A model generated the notes under the pieces. That model saw only the letters and a list, made by a program, of their open reading frames with translations, was not told where the DNA came from and made no database searches. Position numbers and translations under genes: made by a program. From the NCBI RefSeq assembly GCF_000235365.1, contig NC_016452.1:482001-546000 (forward strand): a stretch of DNA of 64,000 bases, given 5' to 3'. Positions within the stretch are counted from its first letter, which is position 1, and every line of letters starts with the position of its first letter. This document shows positions 10,466 through 19,481 of the stretch, piece by piece. Origin of the DNA: Eremothecium cymbalariae DBVPG#7215. Lineage: Eukaryota; Ascomycota; Saccharomycetes; Saccharomycetales; Saccharomycetaceae.

Positions 10466-10635
10466 CCCCTTGCCCCCTCGCCACGCCATCAGCAATGCAA
10501 GAATGTAGCCCGCGTCCATACCAATTTGCTTCAACCACGGTAGACGCAGTATGGATTACATAATACGGATTCGCCAGGGTTACGTATATCCGGGTAACAT
10601 TTTGCAAAAAACCTGGACGCCGGATCGCCCCCCCT
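10466..10635. promoter_or_regulatory. Three stress response elements (CCCCT) upstream of CPR1
   Basis: CCCCT occurs at 10466..10470, 10474..10478 and 10631..10635. STREs bind Msn2/Msn4 in S. cerevisiae. Three in the CPR1 promoter suggest stress induction, which is an inference. Confidence 0.5.
10591..10597 (-). promoter_or_regulatory. Reb1-type site (TTACCCG)
   Basis: CGGGTAA on the plus strand is TTACCCG on the minus strand, in the RPA14/CPR1 divergent promoter. Reb1 is a nucleosome-excluding general factor in budding yeasts. Confidence 0.55.
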
Positions 10636-10652
10636 CTTGATCGTTCTGGCGG

Positions 10653-10662
10653 TATATATATA
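10653..10662 (+). promoter_or_regulatory. TATA box of CPR1
   Basis: Alternating TATATATATA ending about 94 bases before the CPR1 ATG, the usual yeast distance. Confidence 0.65.
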
Positions 10663-10755
10663 ATTGTATTTTCGCCACCCAATAAGTTCTGTAAAGTTAT
10701 TCTCTCACATACATGATAGTTGCGTTATCTGGTGACTAAGTAATTATCGATCAAA

Positions 10756-11244
10756 ATGTCTAAAGTGTTCTTCGATGTCGAAGTTGATGGCCAACCATTG
10801 GGTAGAATTGTGTTCCAGTTGTACAACGATGTGACTCCAAAAACGGCAGAAAATTTCAGAGCCCTCTGTACTGGTGAGAAGGGGTTCGGTTATACTGGAT
10901 GCCCATTCCACAGAGTGATCCCAGACTTCATGTTGCAAGGTGGTGATTTCACCCACGGTACTGGTGTTGGTGGCAAGTCGATCTACGGCGGGAAATTCCC
11001 AGATGAGAATTTTGTCAAGAAGCACGACAAGCCAGGTTTGTTGTCTATGGCGAACGCTGGTCCAAACACCAACGGTTCTCAATTTTTCATCACCACTGTG
11101 CCATGTCCATGGTTGAACAACAAGCACGTGGTGTTCGGTGAAGTGACCGAGGGTATGGATGTTGTTAAGAAGATTGAGTCTTTGGGTTCTTCTTCCGGTG
11201 CAACCGGGGCTCGGATCATAATTGGGAAGTCTGGTGAGCTATAA
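10756..11244 (+). CDS. CPR1: Cyclophilin A, peptidyl-prolyl cis-trans isomerase
   Basis: Cytosolic and nuclear proline isomerase, the cyclosporin A target. 162 residues, full family length. The active-site residues are present: Arg53 and Phe58 in [15 protein letters not shown], Gln61, FFITTV (111-116), Trp120 and His124 in [11 protein letters not shown]. There is no signal peptide, which fits Cpr1 rather than the secreted paralogues. Strong codon bias is visible (TTG for Leu, AAG for Lys, GGT for Gly), as in highly expressed yeast genes. Its expected ancestral neighbour on the right (ENT5) is missing; instead a tRNA gene and RGP1 follow. Confidence 0.97.
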   Translation: MSKVFFDVEVDGQPLGRIVFQLYNDVTPKTAENFRALCTGEKGFGYTGCPFHRVIPDFMLQGGDFTHGTGVGGKSIYGGKFPDENFVKKHDKPGLLSMANAGPNTNGSQFFITTVPCPWLNNKHVVFGEVTEGMDVVKKIESLGSSSGATGARIIIGKSGEL

Positions 11245-12330
11245 TCTTGTTATTATGGTTTACTGAATACGGACTCAATGCTTTTTCTTTTTCTGTATGC
11301 GTACGTGTATGTGAATTTGATATGTATGTTCAGTTTCTTTAATATCATATACGCTTATGTTGTATGCCAGTTGATACAGGCTTATGCTCTTGGTTTTGGC
11401 AGCTGTACGTCATTGCGGATTAACCACAAACTCTGGCTGGGATGCTTTTGCATCTGCCGGTGGGTTGGTTATACGATGCACATCATACAGATCAATTACT
11501 ATTTTAGAACATAATTAACGCTTTGGGTAACAAGTGCGATTGTTGCCAAGCGAACCTAATCTCCGATATGTCAATGGTAGCTAAAGAAACGTTTCGAAGA
11601 AGGTATCAAACACCATCTTGCGATGAACTAATATATTTCTTGGATATACACACATATTTTCTACCCCATTTTTTTTAATTCGTCTTCCTTGCAGACGCTG
11701 CCAGGTTTTTTATTGCAACAAAAGACCTTTGAAACATCAACAGAATTAAAAAGTCGTAACTATATTTTTACAACATACTTGGTGTACCAACACATGCTAT
11801 TGCACGTCATTAATGCTACACGGCCAAGTCAATAGTGGTATATCGAAGCCAACTTTGTTCCGTATAAACCTAATTTTGCTTCGACACCGTAGCTGGCAGA
11901 TTCTCCGACTATATTGCCCTACACCACCAACTCTGGCAACCACTGACTATACTCAATAGTGTTTCTGATGTACCACGTGCTTATGTGAAGACACCGTCTA
12001 CCTTCAATATGTAATCAACTTGTGCGATCTAATTGGACCTCCTTACTTTATAAATCACCTATTCTCGTTTTAAGATCTATCCTGATAAATTAGGAGATGC
12101 TATTGTAATATTGTAACTATTTTAGTATTAATAGTATTACCATATACTGATAGAAGTATTATTAGAGGTAATATATTTAAAGTATTACCTAAATTCTTAT
12201 TCTTATTCTTACCTCTGAAATGATTATACAGATAGCCCATGTTCCTATACTAGTAGTTTTTCGGTCTTTGGCAAAAAGGTGGGTCTCCTTCTTATATCGG
12301 AGTTTGACACGCTTTTCTGAGGTTTCCTTA
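11245..12330. other. Long gene-free region at a rearrangement junction
   Basis: 1086 bases between CPR1 and the tRNA gene. No convincing ORF. A CACGTG sits near 11974. The part from about 12090 to 12215 is very AT-rich, with repeated AGTATTA units and a short TTCTTA repeat (about 12195-12211). It could be decayed mobile-element DNA, common upstream of yeast tRNA genes, but no TG...CA long-terminal-repeat ends could be recognised. Confidence 0.5.
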
Positions 12331-12422
12331 TTCCTCGTGGCCCAATGGTCACGGCGTCTGGCTACGATTTCTCAGTCACTTCTGAAACCAGAAGATTCCA
12401 GGTTCGAGTCCTGGCGGGGAAG
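12331..12422 (+). tRNA. tRNA-Arg (anticodon ACG) with a 19-base intron
   Basis: Full cloverleaf. Acceptor strands TTCCTCG (12331..12337) and CGGGGAA (12415..12421) pair with one G-T pair, and the discriminator is G. A box TGGCCCAATGG is at 12338..12348 and B box GGTTCGAGTCC at 12401..12411. The anticodon stem is TCTGG/CCAGA and the loop CT-ACG-AA is interrupted after position 37 by 12368..12386. The mature sequence appears nearly identical to S. cerevisiae tRNA-Arg(ACG), which has no intron. T-runs downstream serve as the Pol III terminator. The gene marks the synteny break between CPR1 and RGP1. Confidence 0.95.
12368..12386 (+). other. Intron of tRNA-Arg(ACG)
   Basis: 19 bases located exactly between tRNA positions 37 and 38, the canonical site for the tRNA splicing endonuclease. 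Removing it restores a seven-base loop CTACGAA on a five-pair stem. Confidence 0.9.
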
Positions 12423-12429
12423 GTTTCCG

Positions 12430-12441
12430 TTTTTGTTTTTT
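12430..12441 (+). terminator. RNA polymerase III terminator of tRNA-Arg
   Basis: T5 (12430..12434) then G then T6 (12436..12441), starting 8 bases after the tRNA end, a normal Pol III stop signal. Confidence 0.85.
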
Positions 12442-12455
12442 CAAACACATTGTGA

Positions 12456-12463
12456 TCACGTGA
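12456..12463. promoter_or_regulatory. TCACGTGA palindrome upstream of RGP1
   Basis: Exact 8-base palindrome containing the Cbf1/bHLH core CACGTG, 206 bases before the RGP1 start and just after the tRNA gene. It is one of six identical sites in the window, all intergenic. Confidence 0.65.
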
Positions 12464-12668
12464 CTGCACATTTCGCGAAAATGGTTCATTCTTTCCCTCC
12501 ACTATAGTAACACGAGTGCTAGTTAGTGTGGGTGGTAGTAGTCCTTTTGAGAGAAGAATATTCCAATTATACAATGGCGAACGGTCAGAGATTTGGTGTA
12601 TATATAGTCCAAGTATAGGTTTAACTTAGTGGGTTATTCCCCGTAGAAATTCTTTTGTGATAAGAAGA

Positions 12669-14480
12669 ATGCATTTGCATAAAATTGATACAGTGTTGGT
12701 TAAAGATAATGTACGGTTAGATGTTTTGTATGAGTCGAACCCGTTTGCCATGGGTGAGGCAATATCACTGATAATCAGGCTTAGACACTTGGGTTCAGCG
12801 AAGGCCGATCGTCAATCGATGGAGAAACTGCAGGAATTGGAGGAATTAAGGACTGAGAAACATCAGCAGCAGGGTGAGGATCACACGTCATGGTTTATGA
12901 GTAATATTTGGAACAGTTTAAACCAGGAGCAGCGTTTCAAAGACGAAGACCACATAAAATGCATCAATGCATGGGAGAAGCAGAAAGCGTATAACAAACC
13001 GGTAGAGTTTTTCTCGTTTTATGTCCAGATATTGGGGTCATTTAAGTATAATGCTAATGTGGTTGATGCAAAGAGGTTTCAACATACGAGCAAACTTGTT
13101 GGGGTGGAACCACGGACCTCTGAAGAGAAAACCCGAAGTGAGCGTTCTAACATGGATGAAATAGAAAAGTTTGTAAATACTAATATGAATGGTCTGTCGC
13201 ATGCTGCAACGCAGATTGATGGGGGGAGAGAGGGTGAGCAGAACCAGATGGATGTTCCGATTCTTGTGATTCCGCAGACTTTGTTGTTTACTGAGCTTAC
13301 ATTAAATCCTGGAGATTTAAAAGTATTTCATTTCAAGTCGGCTAAACTACCATTGTCATTGCCACATTCATACTCCATGAGCAAGAATTTCAACATTTCA
13401 TATGTTCTTCAAATTGGTGGAATAACGGAAACTACTGTTCCGATGACTACAGTTGCATTTAAATTTCCCTTGAGCATTTGTTCATATATTGATAATAGAG
13501 GATGTCAGTATGTTTCCACCTTGGATCAGAGTACTGTTATTCTACCTCCTGGCCATACTAAAGAGATTAGTGAGTCCAAGCGAAGAAGAACAACATCAAG
13601 TATAGCTGCTACATTTCCTAAACGCAAAAGCTCTGTTCAATCAGCTGAGGATATAAATGGATATTTGAAACGGCAAAGTGATATCAAGAAAGAGTTCAGG
13701 GATTTAATTTCTAATGAAGAAAACGCTGGTGGTGAGTTTGATGAACTGACCGAGAAACTGTTGAAGTTCCAATTTGGTGATAACATTGACAGCGATCATG
13801 AAAATGTAGATGACATGTCCAAGCTCCTAGATAACAAGATGCACAGGGCTCTGCGCTCAAATATACAACTATTGAAGAGTAACCTAGCTTCTATGTCGTT
13901 GCCCAACATTGAACCAACTGGTGATAGTATTCAATCAGTGTTGAATAATCTGAAGAAGGACTATGTTGTGAATAGAAACGGAGAAATGGTTTGCAAGATA
14001 AATTTGTCAAAACTGTTATATTTTAAATCCGAAGACATTGATTTAATAATCGAATTCCCGGGTGAATCTAAACATAAAATTACTGCGGTTACAACAACGC
14101 TAGAGATGGTGGAAGTCATAAATCACCGTTTTTTACGTGATAAGTCTCGGACTAAATCTAAGGCAATAACTTACCCATTGTATTCCACTCATTCAATATG
14201 CTTTGGTGAATGTGAAAAGGTGCCAATTAAGCTGTTGACGTATCGTTCTCCATCAAACATTCCACTTTGTCAGTTTATTACCAATGTCTTTCAAGTCAAG
14301 TTTATGATCTCTTTTAAATTTGTACTTGTTGATGTAGAAAATAGCAGTACATTGGTGGAATTCTATAAGGATAAGCACGGCAAGTTGTTTCGAGCTAAAG
14401 ACCATCTAGAAGGTGAAGAATTTACTTTCTATGTCCCATTAACCGTACTACCTACAGATAAGCAATTTGGCGGTTGGTAG
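12669..14480 (+). CDS. RGP1: Ypt6 exchange factor subunit Rgp1
   Basis: Subunit of the Ric1-Rgp1 complex, the guanine nucleotide exchange factor for the Rab Ypt6 at the late Golgi. 603 residues from the ATG at 12669; the open frame extends to a GTG four codons earlier, which is not a likely yeast start. The N-terminus DVLYESNPFAMGEAISLIIR and the arrestin-like beta-rich segments in the second half (for example YSTHSICFGECEKVPIKLL) match the Rgp1 family. The middle is poorly conserved and charged. S. cerevisiae Rgp1 is about 660 residues. It converges with AVL9, another Golgi-traffic gene. Confidence 0.85.
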   Translation: MHLHKIDTVLVKDNVRLDVLYESNPFAMGEAISLIIRLRHLGSAKADRQSMEKLQELEELRTEKHQQQGEDHTSWFMSNIWNSLNQEQRFKDEDHIKCINAWEKQKAYNKPVEFFSFYVQILGSFKYNANVVDAKRFQHTSKLVGVEPRTSEEKTRSERSNMDEIEKFVNTNMNGLSHAATQIDGGREGEQNQMDVPILVIPQTLLFTELTLNPGDLKVFHFKSAKLPLSLPHSYSMSKNFNISYVLQIGGITETTVPMTTVAFKFPLSICSYIDNRGCQYVSTLDQSTVILPPGHTKEISESKRRRTTSSIAATFPKRKSSVQSAEDINGYLKRQSDIKKEFRDLISNEENAGGEFDELTEKLLKFQFGDNIDSDHENVDDMSKLLDNKMHRALRSNIQLLKSNLASMSLPNIEPTGDSIQSVLNNLKKDYVVNRNGEMVCKINLSKLLYFKSEDIDLIIEFPGESKHKITAVTTTLEMVEVINHRFLRDKSRTKSKAITYPLYSTHSICFGECEKVPIKLLTYRSPSNIPLCQFITNVFQVKFMISFKFVLVDVENSSTLVEFYKDKHGKLFRAKDHLEGEEFTFYVPLTVLPTDKQFGGW

Positions 14481-14597
14481 GTAATATGTGTAAGACACAC
14501 ACTGTAAAGTAATGATGCTTTTAAAAGTTATATAAAACACTGGTTGGTATTAGTAATGCTAAAAATAGTTGTCACATATAACACATAAAAATATGTG

Positions 14598-16427
14598 TCA
14601 TTTCCATGGATTCTCCACCATGTCCTTCGGCAAAGATAGTATTTCTGGCATAGCATTAATCGAAGGAGAGGCGGTTCTTTCAGGGGATTTTAACCCCAGA
14701 CCAGCTAAGGCGCTACCAATGCCTATATCAGATGCAACAGCTACGGAAATATTTTTCGGTGATGATATGAATTCTTCATCGTCCCGTTTTTTTGATCTTG
14801 AGTTGAAGTAGTCTTTCCATGAGTACCAACCAGAGCCATTATGCCTTATGTTTTCGTTATCCTTTCTCTCATCTAAAGATGAGTTCGTTTCAGGTAGTCT
14901 TGTCTCCGAATTTTTAACTTCGTTGGGCATTACTTCAGGAGTGGTCGATTTACTCTCACGATTTAGTATCCTGAGCGATTTAATAAATCTTCGTTGCCAT
15001 GCAACAGCGGGATCAACTCCGTTGTATACATGCTTTGGCTCAAAAAGATCAAATAACCGATCATCAGTAAATATGTAAAACATTTTATAATTCTGTGTTT
15101 GCCTCCATAGTTGTATCCAGGTGGGATTGAACGGCTGAGTAGGATCTTCTTGAATATAAGAAGTGGGAAGTAACCGCGTATTCATTTCATTTCCAGAATT
15201 CCTCGTTAGAAATCCGTCTAACTTAACCGAAGACATCAAGCCGGTCAAATATTCTTCAAACTGCCATCGAATAAAATCTTCACTACCTTCAAATTGGAAA
15301 GTAGAAGGTGTAGTTAAGTCATATTCGTTCCAAGTATTATTAATATTTTGGATAAGCAAGTCCATCCACTTTCTATCCTGGTGAGAGAGCTGCAAAGCTT
15401 CATTTAATACTTTATCTTCTGAAACTAACTCCACAGTCCTACTGTCAACGTTAACTAATAAATCAGCCAAATTATGTTTTTGTTCCAAAAGCAAACTGTT
15501 TGAAGTGCCAATAACATACCATTGTGTCTTTGATGAAGTCAAATCGCTCAATTGTTGTAATGGGGTATATGGTGAGAACAACCCTCCTTTACCAAATATC
15601 TGCAATGGGAATCCTAAGAATCGTAGGACTGATTTCCTATCACTGGACTTAAATGAATCGCAAGTTTTTAAGCCAGTTTCGTATTTGTTCAAAGATGGAG
15701 AACCACAGTCCCCAAGGTTTGATATCAAACTTGGGATTAAACTAATAAATCCGAATTGCAAACCACACAACTCTTCTACATTGCTTCCATAAAATATTAT
15801 CTTCTTTTCTAGAAGAACCGCTTTTAAAATCACAAGAATATCCCTTTTGAATTCATGAATCACTTTTCGTAAACTCAATCCAACAAATAAATTGCACTCA
15901 TCAATGCTCATAGAGGAACAAAACATGCTTTTTAAGTTTTGATACAATGTGTAAATAATAGATGTGTCGGTAAAATCCCGCTGCATAAACAATGCATTCG
16001 TCACAATGCTCAACTTATCCTTAATCTGCCCGAATATAGGAATCCTGGAAATAACAGCCAAAGACTTCTGCACCGTGGATCGCGTTACATCATCTCCCTT
16101 GTTTAGAAGGTCATCGGTCTTTATTTGTCTTGAGCATGAAATTGCAAAGAGTGTTGTACATGAATTAAAGTTTATATCATCAACTTCATCTATCCCATTT
16201 AAACCTAAATTATTCTCTTCGTCATATAGTAGTGTAAAGTAGGTAAAAGTTTCCTCAAATGAATGCGAACCATCTGGTAGTGCCTGAAACGGTAGATTGG
16301 CCCATGTACAATCCTTTAATTCATCGCTATACCAATGTTCCACTTCTGGCCCTCTTGTATGATGAAAATCTACTAATGCAACACCAAATACTATATTCGA
16401 ACACAATTTATCAAGCTTCTTAGCCAT
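14598..16427 (-). CDS. AVL9: Late secretory pathway protein Avl9
   Basis: DENN-type protein needed for exocytic cargo transport from the late Golgi. 609 residues from the ATG at 16427; an upstream GTG extends the frame three codons. The N-terminal VFGVALVDFHHTRGPEVEHWY, LPFQALPDGSHSFEETFTYFTLLY and the later LFAISCSRQI and VTRSTVQKS stretches are Avl9 hallmarks. The C-terminal 130 residues are polar and variable, and the protein is shorter than the S. cerevisiae one (764). It diverges from HPR1 with a GTCATGTGAC Cbf1-like site between them. It represents YLR114 between YDR137 and YDR138. Confidence 0.9.
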   Translation of the reverse strand: MAKKLDKLCSNIVFGVALVDFHHTRGPEVEHWYSDELKDCTWANLPFQALPDGSHSFEETFTYFTLLYDEENNLGLNGIDEVDDINFNSCTTLFAISCSRQIKTDDLLNKGDDVTRSTVQKSLAVISRIPIFGQIKDKLSIVTNALFMQRDFTDTSIIYTLYQNLKSMFCSSMSIDECNLFVGLSLRKVIHEFKRDILVILKAVLLEKKIIFYGSNVEELCGLQFGFISLIPSLISNLGDCGSPSLNKYETGLKTCDSFKSSDRKSVLRFLGFPLQIFGKGGLFSPYTPLQQLSDLTSSKTQWYVIGTSNSLLLEQKHNLADLLVNVDSRTVELVSEDKVLNEALQLSHQDRKWMDLLIQNINNTWNEYDLTTPSTFQFEGSEDFIRWQFEEYLTGLMSSVKLDGFLTRNSGNEMNTRLLPTSYIQEDPTQPFNPTWIQLWRQTQNYKMFYIFTDDRLFDLFEPKHVYNGVDPAVAWQRRFIKSLRILNRESKSTTPEVMPNEVKNSETRLPETNSSLDERKDNENIRHNGSGWYSWKDYFNSRSKKRDDEEFISSPKNISVAVASDIGIGSALAGLGLKSPERTASPSINAMPEILSLPKDMVENPWK

Positions 16428-16531
16428 TGTATTCACTCTATTGCGAACTAAGTGCTTGGCAATGGTATGTTTTGATCTAGCAGTTTCGAATACTTAAAAT
16501 TACTGGCAACTCTATTTCATACAAAGTTCGG

Positions 16532-16539
16532 TCATGTGA
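16532..16539. promoter_or_regulatory. Cbf1-type site (TCATGTGA) between AVL9 and HPR1
   Basis: GTCATGTGAC reads GTCACATGAC on the other strand and so matches the Cbf1 consensus RTCACRTG. It is central in the 239-base divergent promoter. Confidence 0.5.
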
Positions 16540-16666
16540 CCAAACATTCTGACGTTTGCTTTTTAATAAAAATCTATCACACACTGCAATCCACAACGAT
16601 TTGCATTCGTAAATGGAAGGAAGGAGTCGATAGAAAGGTGTGGTGAATATCTATATGGTATCTAGA

Positions 16667-18913
16667 ATGATAGATTACGAGGTAGTGCTGGATGACTGCG
16701 TGGAATATTTGTCAAAGAATATATTTTTGCAAGTTCCCACTTCTGCGATTTCTGTTCCTGTGAATGAATCTCTACTTGGACCTAAGGAATTATTAAATGG
16801 GGAATGGGTTGCCCTTTCTGAGATTGATGATATGCAGGTTAGGAAGGATATGGAACTATCTGCATTTAGGAGGCTGGTATTGGAGGTCACTAGGTTTTCT
16901 GAGGGTGAAGATGAAACGCACAATGATCTGAATAAGTTAGCCGTAATACTAGATTGTGTCCATGCAATCCAGTGTTCTTCGAAACATAGAGGAGATGCAA
17001 GTTGGGCTGGGACGTGGGCGAATTTATATTTTGATCTGACTAAGATTGTTATGCAATTTTTGCAGTTTCCTTCTTCATTTTTGTCTTTCTTCCCATATTT
17101 TGAGTCCCGTTTGCAATGGTATCTACAGGGTCAAGAGATGGAGCAGTTTTCTTACGGGGATAATAAGCTAACTTCAGGTATTAAATTACCGCTTTCGAGG
17201 CTGCTATACTATTGCAATGAGTTAATCAGACATCTGGAAGCACAATCCAAGTTGAATACTCCGCTGCACTATGTAATAATAAACAAAATACAGTGGTTTA
17301 TTTCTCAATTACTGCCAATCAGTGAGAATTGTAATTACAATAAAAAGGGTCAAATATTAAGCCAATTTCCAGAGACATTGTGGTCAAACAAGCATTCTAG
17401 AGGGTTGAGTTCGCGCTCTCCCTCATTGTTTGCTGACTGGAATTACTTTCTGGAAGAATTTATCTTTGATCCAATGAACATTATGTTATCGCCTGTGAGA
17501 GATAGACAAGGCTTTGAAGAATACACAAATGACATTGTTGAATTCCTTCTAGAAAAGGAATCGGAATATTATAAGAGACTCAGTGAGGTGATTCAGCAAC
17601 CGAATCTTATTAGGCAAGATATCCATAAGAATTTCATTGCCAGTCAGTTTGTTAGAAATAACTATATTGAACCCCAAGATACAAGAAATATGATATCTGA
17701 AACAAAGGTGGAGTTTTGGAAAGTTTTTGTGCATAATGATGAGTCTATGAACGGTATAATGCATCCCTTACCATTAGAATTGAGTATTTTCGACGAGCAG
17801 AATTTCCTGAATCAATTGGAAACTGTTGAGTTAGACTTTTTTAGGAAAAATATGCTTATGCAAATTGCTATCTCGTTTAATATGGTGGACACAATTTTAC
17901 GTGATAAAGCTACATTAAAAGCATATACTGCTCGTTATAAAAATGCCCACTATGACCGAATTTTTCCACCAGATCCACCAACATTATTTAAGTTCTTCTA
18001 CAGTACCGCAAACAAGATAAAGGAATTTTATAAGCAGAAAGACTATGAATTCTATGAAATTTTAATCGAGTTGCTTCATTCGGATGAATCCTTTCTAGCG
18101 GCAAAATCAAAGAACATGGCTCCTTTCAAAGAAATCAAATGGAACTGCAAGCCAATAGATGGAAAGCCTTCTTTTGATTATGAGTTCAAAAAATTTGGGT
18201 TTATAAAACTAGGAAATAAAAAGGTTAATGATATATGGAAAATTGAATCTGGTTTGGATCGTGCAAGAATTCTTTCCAAAGCTAATGAGATAAACCCATC
18301 TGCAGTGTATAATAAGCTACAGGAAGAATTCCAAAATTCTAATGTTAAAAATTCGCAGAATTCTGGAACTGACGGCAGCATATTAAAACAGTGGCAACTG
18401 TTACGTTCATTGAGATCCCAGTATTTATTTGAATTCAACACAATCGACGAGACTACTGGAATAGCTGGTTTATTTGACCCAAATTTGGCCAAAAATTCTA
18501 AGGAAAACAAAGCAAAGAATACAAATTCGTATTTCGAGAAGGAATTGAATAATCATCGTGAACTTTTAGAACAAGCCCAGAAATATTTTGAGAAGGAAAC
18601 CATCAAAGCCGTGAAATCTGAAGAAGATAGTAATTCTAGGAAGAGAAGGTTGGATGACGACGATATTTCCGAAGAAGATAGTGATTCTCGCCCAGGGTCG
18701 AAGAAAGTTAAGACAGATTTAATTGTTAAAAATATTGACTTGACTGAGCCTGAAAATACTAACGTCCCTTCTGACCTGACCAATGAAAAATCTTCTACAG
18801 AAATTGAAGCTAAGGCGGAAGACGACCAACTTGTTAATCCAAAGTCAGAGTCTAGAGGAACTGGGAATGAATTGGAACATGAAGAAGATGACGAAGCAGT
18901 TCCTGAATGTTAG
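16667..18913 (+). CDS. HPR1: THO complex subunit Hpr1
   Basis: Largest-type subunit of THO, which packages nascent mRNA during transcription elongation and prevents R-loops in the nucleus. About 748 residues from the ATG at 16667. An in-frame ATG at 16655 would add four residues and I cannot decide between them. Family text includes LFADWNYFLEEFIFDP, FKKFGFIKLGNKKVNDIWK (C-terminal third) and IKQWQLLRSLRSQYLFEF-like helices. The last 130 residues are highly charged, with an RKRRLDDDD-type basic/acidic cluster likely to hold a nuclear signal. It represents YDR138, flanked by YLR114 and YLR115 orthologues. Confidence 0.93.
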   Translation: MIDYEVVLDDCVEYLSKNIFLQVPTSAISVPVNESLLGPKELLNGEWVALSEIDDMQVRKDMELSAFRRLVLEVTRFSEGEDETHNDLNKLAVILDCVHAIQCSSKHRGDASWAGTWANLYFDLTKIVMQFLQFPSSFLSFFPYFESRLQWYLQGQEMEQFSYGDNKLTSGIKLPLSRLLYYCNELIRHLEAQSKLNTPLHYVIINKIQWFISQLLPISENCNYNKKGQILSQFPETLWSNKHSRGLSSRSPSLFADWNYFLEEFIFDPMNIMLSPVRDRQGFEEYTNDIVEFLLEKESEYYKRLSEVIQQPNLIRQDIHKNFIASQFVRNNYIEPQDTRNMISETKVEFWKVFVHNDESMNGIMHPLPLELSIFDEQNFLNQLETVELDFFRKNMLMQIAISFNMVDTILRDKATLKAYTARYKNAHYDRIFPPDPPTLFKFFYSTANKIKEFYKQKDYEFYEILIELLHSDESFLAAKSKNMAPFKEIKWNCKPIDGKPSFDYEFKKFGFIKLGNKKVNDIWKIESGLDRARILSKANEINPSAVYNKLQEEFQNSNVKNSQNSGTDGSILKQWQLLRSLRSQYLFEFNTIDETTGIAGLFDPNLAKNSKENKAKNTNSYFEKELNNHRELLEQAQKYFEKETIKAVKSEEDSNSRKRRLDDDDISEEDSDSRPGSKKVKTDLIVKNIDLTEPENTNVPSDLTNEKSSTEIEAKAEDDQLVNPKSESRGTGNELEHEEDDEAVPEC

Positions 18914-19481
18914 CCGTCATATCTTCTATAATATAAAGAATTATGATCAATATTATTTGGCAAGTTCGATCTTTTGGAAATCTCTGCATTATAGATAGCC
19001 CAAAGTTTAGTTCCCATAATTTGTGATGAAATTTCAGCCACAGATCAACACAGTTTAATCGAAAAATTTGAGTAATAATATTAGCGTTAAATAATTAAAA
19101 TTAAAACTGGTGTTGTATTTACCGTTAAATAATAATAAAATAATAACGTATATTATGCAAGCGGTATTTATTGCAGAAACTGGTCGTAAAACAAAATCGT
19201 CTATATAGAGCAAATGGGCCCAAAAGAAGTCTTTGAAGCCTCATCCCATCATTAGAATAATAGTGGGAACATATATAAAACAACGGGAGACTCTCAAGTA
19301 AAATAGCTTACTCTGTAGGTAAGTGTTGCTACCTGCTAACTCTTTTGTATTATGTAAATATGTGAATTATTTATTGTATGCACACTAAAAATATCATTGA
19401 AAAAAGTTCACCAAGGATAAAGCACCAACTATAAAGGAAGACAAAGAAATACAAAATACCAAGATCCCTGTTCATCTTTAG
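18914..19481. other. Intergenic: HPR1 3' end and CFT2 promoter
   Basis: 568 bases, very AT-rich, with CGTTAAATAAT occurring twice (near 19084 and 19124). No gene, tRNA or supported intron. Confidence 0.65.

Larger units (their letters stand above)
10133..10755. other. Divergent promoter region of RPA14 and CPR1
   Basis: 623 bases, locally GC-rich. On the RPA14 side it has a PAC element at 10191. In the middle and on the CPR1 side there are three CCCCT stress elements, one CGGGTAA Reb1-type site, a TATA run and a Rpn4-like GGTGGCGAA (reverse strand, 10671..10679). No gene seen. Confidence 0.75.

Noticed and set aside
11278..11514. 78-codon hydrophobic ORF after CPR1
   Set aside because: Likely chance frame in the CPR1 3' UTR; no family resemblance.
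12090..12230. Solo LTR
   Set aside because: No TG/CA ends or target-site duplication could be recognised; kept only as a weak finding.
19319..19345. GTAAGT followed by TGCTAAC upstream of CFT2
   Set aside because: Donor and branch point are only about 20 bases apart, too short for a spliceosomal intron.
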